From contig OW568873.1 of NCBI GenBank assembly GCA_938743325.2, positions 496,001-560,000 on the forward strand: 64,000 nucleotides of DNA, read 5' to 3'. Positions within the stretch are counted from its first letter, which is position 1, and the number at the start of each line of letters is the position of its first letter. Under the pieces are notes generated by a model, which had not been told where the DNA came from, did no database searches, and saw nothing but the letters and a program-made list of their open reading frames with translations. Source of the stretch: Pycnococcus provasolii (lineage: Eukaryota > Chlorophyta > Pseudoscourfieldiophyceae > Pseudoscourfieldiales > Pycnococcaceae). Shown piece after piece: positions 60,460-64,000 of this stretch. The position numbers and the translations under genes were made by a program.

Positions 60460-63063
60460 TCAATGAGCCTTTTTGTCGTAGTAGCCACCGCTTGAGCCGC
60501 TGCCTCTACCACACGATAGTACACAAAACGCAATTGCAACGAAACCAGTCACGGCGAAAGCCGCGACGACAAGCGAAATGCCGTGCTCGTCATGCCGGTT
60601 TGCGCCAGCCGTCCCATTCATGCGGCCGCATTCATTGCCAGCGTGGTCACGCTCCTGGGCCACTCCAACAATCTTCCGAATGTCCTCGGCGTCCACTCGA
60701 CTTGCCCTTGCGAGATACGCACTTTCGTTGTAATTTGCAAGACCAAGAGCGCCGGCGCATCGGCCAAGTTTGTATATGAAAAGGCCAGATCGCGCGTAAA
60801 ACCGCTCGAGCTCCGCGGGAAGGAGCACACGGCTTGCGCCGCCGAGCGCCTCGACATCCTCCCATGCTTTGCGTGCCACATCCATCGCCGAGCTTGCTGT
60901 CGCATGCACGGCAAATGCCTTGGCAGCATCCACTGCGGAAAAGCTCAACGAAGCCACGGGATTCGTGTGTGATGTGAACGAATGGCTCGCCTGAGCGGCT
61001 GGGCTCTCTGGTGCCCAGAATGCGGCGGGTGGCGGCACGGCCCATCCCGCCTGCGCTAACACGGGAAGTGCCGCGGCCGCCACCTCTCCCGGGCGTGCCG
61101 CGGGGGGCGTTCCATCAGGGCATGCGAGGTTCGCGTGCCACCCGCGCATGGGTGCCGCGTCTCCGTCGATCGTTGCGCCGCGCAGAGCACGCAGCGCCAC
61201 GGCGCGCGGCGCGCCGTGTGGGGCTGCCCTCGCCTGTGCGACGCCGTCGAGCAATGGCGTGTCGATCCCATCCCACTCCAGAACATACAGCACCACGCGT
61301 CTCGAGTCGGGCCGTGGCGGAGTCACGCCAAGTGCCTTGAGCGTGCTTGGCTCGAGGCGTGCGAGATCTGCGAAGAGCGGCCCGGCGGCGATCGCCGTCT
61401 CATCCACCGCCTCGTTAACTTCGTGCTGCAGTGACGGAACTCGATGCCGCTCGGCGCGGCGAATGGCGGCGCCAATCCCAGGCACGGAAGCAAGAGGCGC
61501 ACGACGGTATGTAATGTGTGCCGATTGACCTGGAAGCAAAATACGTGGCACCTCACGGCGCAGGCTGTCTCGCAAACGTTCGAGAGGGGGCACGTGAGAG
61601 AAACTCGAGGCGCCATCTTCGTTCGTGTGTTTTTGTTGCTGTTGCTGCATGTTGCTGGCCGCCGCGGAAACCTTAGCCGACACCTCGCCCGGATCGTCGT
61701 GCAAGACCACGACAACAACCTCAACGAGCGTCAGAGATGCATCAAGCGGTTCGGGAACGTGGCCCATCGGCGGTGCGAGCGCAAAAGCAGCAAAGGTGCG
61801 TGCCGTGGCAATGGCTGCCGCAGGTGAGACAATCGTCGCCGACATGCGCCGCTGCACTGGTGTGGGTGGCACAGCTGCATCGAATGCCACAGCGGCCTCG
61901 GCATCGACGTCCGTCCAACCGAATCGCGACGTCGGATGCCGTGCGAATCCCGTTGACGGGCACGCGGCGCCCACCGCGTGGTACGCGTATGCGCGGTGTT
62001 GAACATTCCTGAGAGCCGTCTCTCCACCCATAGACGCGAGCTGTGCCGTCGCGCCACCGTCGCCAATCGCACGGCGCGGGGCAAAGCTCGTGATGTAAAA
62101 CACCGGAGCGCCTGCGGGAGCGCCACCTGTGTGTCGTGTCGCCGCGCCGCCAAAAGCTCTATCAAAGTCGTCTTCAAGCGCCCTTTCGATGGCATCTGGG
62201 TCTACGAGGGTCAAGTTGCTTGGCTTAGGTTGTGCCAGAACTTGCTTAGCGAGCGCCACACGCGCGGCGCGCGCCACGCCGTGTGGCGCGTGCGTGAGGT
62301 GCATCTCCACGGAAGTATGAACACGTGGCGTCGGTATTCTCTGCATGTGCGACACCAGCTCTTGTGGCATGGCGACGCCTGGCGGCGGTTTTCTCTTCGT
62401 CGTCATTGGGTGTCGTTGGTGGTTTGCGTGTTGCGGTGTCGTGTTGTCGATGACCCGCGCCGCGAACGTCGTCGTTCCCGCCGCACTCGCCTGCTGACTG
62501 ATTGCGCGAAACCTCTTTATTTGTTCGTCTTGAGATGCGTCGTTAAGTCCGACCATGCGTACTTCTATTGGTTTCGTGACGTCGAGTCGTCTTAGCGTCG
62601 CCACGACGGGATGTGTCTGTTTCATGGCGGCGGAGGCCGATGGCGGGTACACCTCAGCGAGTGCGCGCGCCCACGCGGAAATCTGCTGATCGGAGAGTTT
62701 CGTGAAAGCGTCGCGTCTCGCGAGGGGATCCCACATCGTGGATGCCGTGCCGTATGCAAGCGAGGCCAGCGAGGCCGCGGAGGCTGCATCGTTACCACCA
62801 CCACCACCACTCCTGGGTTTCCCAGGCCCAGGGTGACTCACAGCTCTCTTACTTGCAGCTTGAGCTGAGTATGCGCGAGCAAGCGACTGCGACGAGTGAA
62901 GGTTCAAGGCCACAACCCCAACTGAGCCAGAAGAAAAGAAACTAACCCAGGAAAACACACACACGAAGTACACAATAAGGCTTCTTCGGTGCGCCGCCAT
63001 GTTTCGCATTCTTCGAGGGCGGCTTCGAAGATTTCGTTCGAAGATCGGGACAGCTGTGCCCAC
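60460..63063 (-). CDS. Large single-pass membrane protein of unknown function
   Basis: An 867-residue protein with a hydrophobic N-terminal segment at about 28-53 (SLIVYFVCVFSWVSFFSSG) that should act as a signal peptide or anchor, a lumenal/extracellular region of about 770 residues, one C-terminal transmembrane helix at about 827-849 (ISLVVAAFAVTGFVAIAFCV) and a short Gly/Ser-rich cytosolic tail. The body is rich in Ala, Pro and Arg and has conserved-looking blocks such as DDDFDRAFGG-type acidic sequence after DPDAIERALE, GAPVFYITSFAPRR, RRVVLYVLEWDGIDTPLLDG and LPAELERFYARSGLFIYKLG. I do not recognise the family. Alternative starts at residues 19 and 22 would shorten the head. A type I topology at the cell surface or endomembranes is inferred. 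Confidence 0.65.
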   Translation of the reverse strand: MGTAVPIFERNLRSRPRRMRNMAAHRRSLIVYFVCVFSWVSFFSSGSVGVVALNLHSSQSLARAYSAQAASKRAVSHPGPGKPRSGGGGGNDAASAASLASLAYGTASTMWDPLARRDAFTKLSDQQISAWARALAEVYPPSASAAMKQTHPVVATLRRLDVTKPIEVRMVGLNDASQDEQIKRFRAISQQASAAGTTTFAARVIDNTTPQHANHQRHPMTTKRKPPPGVAMPQELVSHMQRIPTPRVHTSVEMHLTHAPHGVARAARVALAKQVLAQPKPSNLTLVDPDAIERALEDDFDRAFGGAATRHTGGAPAGAPVFYITSFAPRRAIGDGGATAQLASMGGETALRNVQHRAYAYHAVGAACPSTGFARHPTSRFGWTDVDAEAAVAFDAAVPPTPVQRRMSATIVSPAAAIATARTFAAFALAPPMGHVPEPLDASLTLVEVVVVVLHDDPGEVSAKVSAAASNMQQQQQKHTNEDGASSFSHVPPLERLRDSLRREVPRILLPGQSAHITYRRAPLASVPGIGAAIRRAERHRVPSLQHEVNEAVDETAIAAGPLFADLARLEPSTLKALGVTPPRPDSRRVVLYVLEWDGIDTPLLDGVAQARAAPHGAPRAVALRALRGATIDGDAAPMRGWHANLACPDGTPPAARPGEVAAAALPVLAQAGWAVPPPAAFWAPESPAAQASHSFTSHTNPVASLSFSAVDAAKAFAVHATASSAMDVARKAWEDVEALGGASRVLLPAELERFYARSGLFIYKLGRCAGALGLANYNESAYLARASRVDAEDIRKIVGVAQERDHAGNECGRMNGTAGANRHDEHGISLVVAAFAVTGFVAIAFCVLSCGRGSGSSGGYYDKKAH

Positions 63064-63112
63064 CTGGGTGACTTCACTTCATGTGAATGTGGTAGACGCT
63101 TGATTTAGGCGC

Positions 63113-63131
63113 GGTTAGGGTTTAAGGGGTT
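63113..63131 (+). repeat. Short TTAGGG telobox-like motif
   Basis: GGTTAGGGTTTAAGGGGTT, plus orientation, about 50 bp upstream of the start of the large membrane protein gene on the minus strand. Confidence 0.65.
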
Positions 63132-63157
63132 ACACGACCCGTTACAACTTACACGGA

Positions 63158-63198
63158 TGTCACGCCCCACGAGGGCTGATCCTCAGCTCCTCTCTACT
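63158..63198 (+). repeat. 41-bp direct repeat, copy 1
   Basis: Begins TGTCACGCCCCACGAGGGCT and is identical to 63551-63591, 393 bp away. Confidence 0.97.
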
Positions 63199-63550
63199 TG
63201 TACTTCGATTCTTCTCGCTCCGTGCGCTCCTCAAACCGATTTAAGCAGCTGCGGTGTGATTGACAACTTTGCAGCAACTTACCTTAACCTCTGTTGGGTT
63301 ACACGTTCACTCACTCTCACTTCTCTCACGGTATTCACGCCACGCGCGTAAAAACTCGCTCCGTATGAACGGGCGAACCGGGGCAAGGGCCCTAAGGGAA
63401 CCCCCGACCTTTCCTTTCTGACTCACCCCTCTCCAGCCTGGTGGCCCCTCGTTTGCGAGTGCCGCCTCCTTCCTCTTCTTCCTCACCTTCCTCCGCGCCG
63501 TAGCCGTGGCTGCGCTCGCTCGTCACGCGCCCGAGTATGTGCCTGACAGC

Positions 63551-63591
63551 TGTCACGCCCCACGAGGGCTGATCCTCAGCTCCTCTCTACT
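63551..63591 (+). repeat. 41-bp direct repeat, copy 2
   Basis: Identical to 63158-63198. It overlaps the 3' end of the open frame that runs off the right edge, which stops inside the repeat. Confidence 0.97.
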
Positions 63592-64000
63592 CTCCCCCCC
63601 ATCACATCTGCAGCTGCTTTGTGTAGCACCGGTAGTGCCATCCAGCTCGCGGTCTGGGTCGTGGCATGGCGCACGAGCTCCCTCCACCGGCCTGGGGACT
63701 TGGTCACGACGAGCCAAGCGCAACGCTTGCCAAGTGGCCCCACGGGTAGTCCAGTCACCAATATCATCCTGTCTGCTTCAGCAAGATCATTCAACCAGCG
63801 CTGCCTTGCGGCGGTGGTCGACGTCACCCATAGTGGCGGTACATGCAAGCACGCCACGTCAGTGACCCTAGCACACACCAGCGGTGCCACGAGGTCGAGC
63901 AAGCGGAACCAGCAGCTCGTGATCACGGCCGGCACGCCTCCCATTTCGTCGAAATCGTTCCAGAAACCCACCTGGCTGGCGTCTTGTTGCAGCGTAGCTG
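63576..64000 (-). CDS. Partial open frame at right edge, possible mobile-element protein
   Basis: An open frame on the minus strand continues to the window edge, so its start is not visible. The last 140 residues have an ordinary protein composition (GFWNDFDEMGGVPAVITSCW, WLNDLAEADRMILVTGLPVG, CAWLVVTKSPGRWRELVRHA) with Trp, Cys and Arg well distributed, so it is probably or was recently coding. I recognise no family. Its stop lies within a 41-bp sequence repeated 393 bp away, which hints at a mobile element terminus, but no transposase or polymerase motif is visible in this part. Confidence 0.45.
   Translation of the reverse strand, partial: ATLQQDASQVGFWNDFDEMGGVPAVITSCWFRLLDLVAPLVCARVTDVACLHVPPLWVTSTTAARQRWLNDLAEADRMILVTGLPVGPLGKRCAWLVVTKSPGRWRELVRHATTQTASWMALPVLHKAAADVMGGRVERS

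Larger units (their letters stand above)
63064..63575. other. Intergenic region at the right end
   Basis: 512 bp upstream of the large membrane protein gene, with a TTAGGG motif at about 63113-63120 and two copies of an exact 41-bp direct repeat, the second extending into the frame at the right edge. No gene is recognised. Confidence 0.5.

Noticed and set aside
1-64000. CRISPR arrays, bacterial operons or prophage
   Set aside because: Genes are eukaryotic with introns; no regular spacer-repeat structure exists, and the only direct repeats are microsatellites, minisatellites, telomere-like arrays and the 41-bp pair.

Overview
This window is a gene-dense, GC-rich, intron-poor stretch of eukaryotic nuclear DNA, most likely from a small unicellular alga. 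Spliceosomal (SmB), proteasomal (RPN2), ER-Golgi (SLY1) and diphthamide (DPH1) genes establish a eukaryotic nucleus. A bacterial-type GyrB with a long Ser/Gly/Arg-rich N-terminal extension suggests import into an organelle, probably a plastid. A complete inner-arm axonemal dynein heavy chain indicates a flagellum at some life stage. A bZIP protein with a basic region very like plant G-box factors points to the green lineage (prasinophyte-grade), but the telomere-like repeats are TTAGGG rather than the TTTAGGG common in plants, so the lineage is not settled. Only three introns could be supported (73, 119 and 123 nt, all GT-AG).

Layout. 1-13 kb is a carbohydrate/oxygenase neighbourhood. It holds two convergent genes that fuse a GT29 (sialyltransferase-like) domain to one or two 2-oxoglutarate/Fe(II) oxygenase domains in opposite order, a stand-alone 2OG oxygenase, a RING protein and a LacZ-type GH2 beta-galactosidase. 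13-31 kb carries a two-span membrane protein, organellar GyrB, a secreted PPC-like protein, a cyclic nucleotide phosphodiesterase, a second RING protein, a TBL1-type LisH/WD40 corepressor, a MATE transporter, a DIPP-like Nudix hydrolase and a CZIB homologue lacking its zinc cysteines. 31-44 kb is one 4176-residue dynein heavy chain with one intron. 44-64 kb holds a small gene interrupted by a perfect hairpin, SmB, SLY1, an MBD4-like DNA glycosylase, the bZIP factor, DPH1, a nitronate monooxygenase, a fucosyltransferase-like type II membrane protein, RPN2, a large single-pass membrane protein of unknown function, and an unidentified frame that runs off the right edge.

Genes are mostly arranged as divergent or convergent pairs. 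Short TTAGGG/CCCTAA clusters occur in eight of nine divergent intergenic regions (and upstream of TBL1 and of the gene at the right end) and in none of the ten convergent ones. This suggests a telobox-like promoter element rather than random telomere debris. The most novel-looking content is the pair of GT29/2OG-oxygenase fusion genes.
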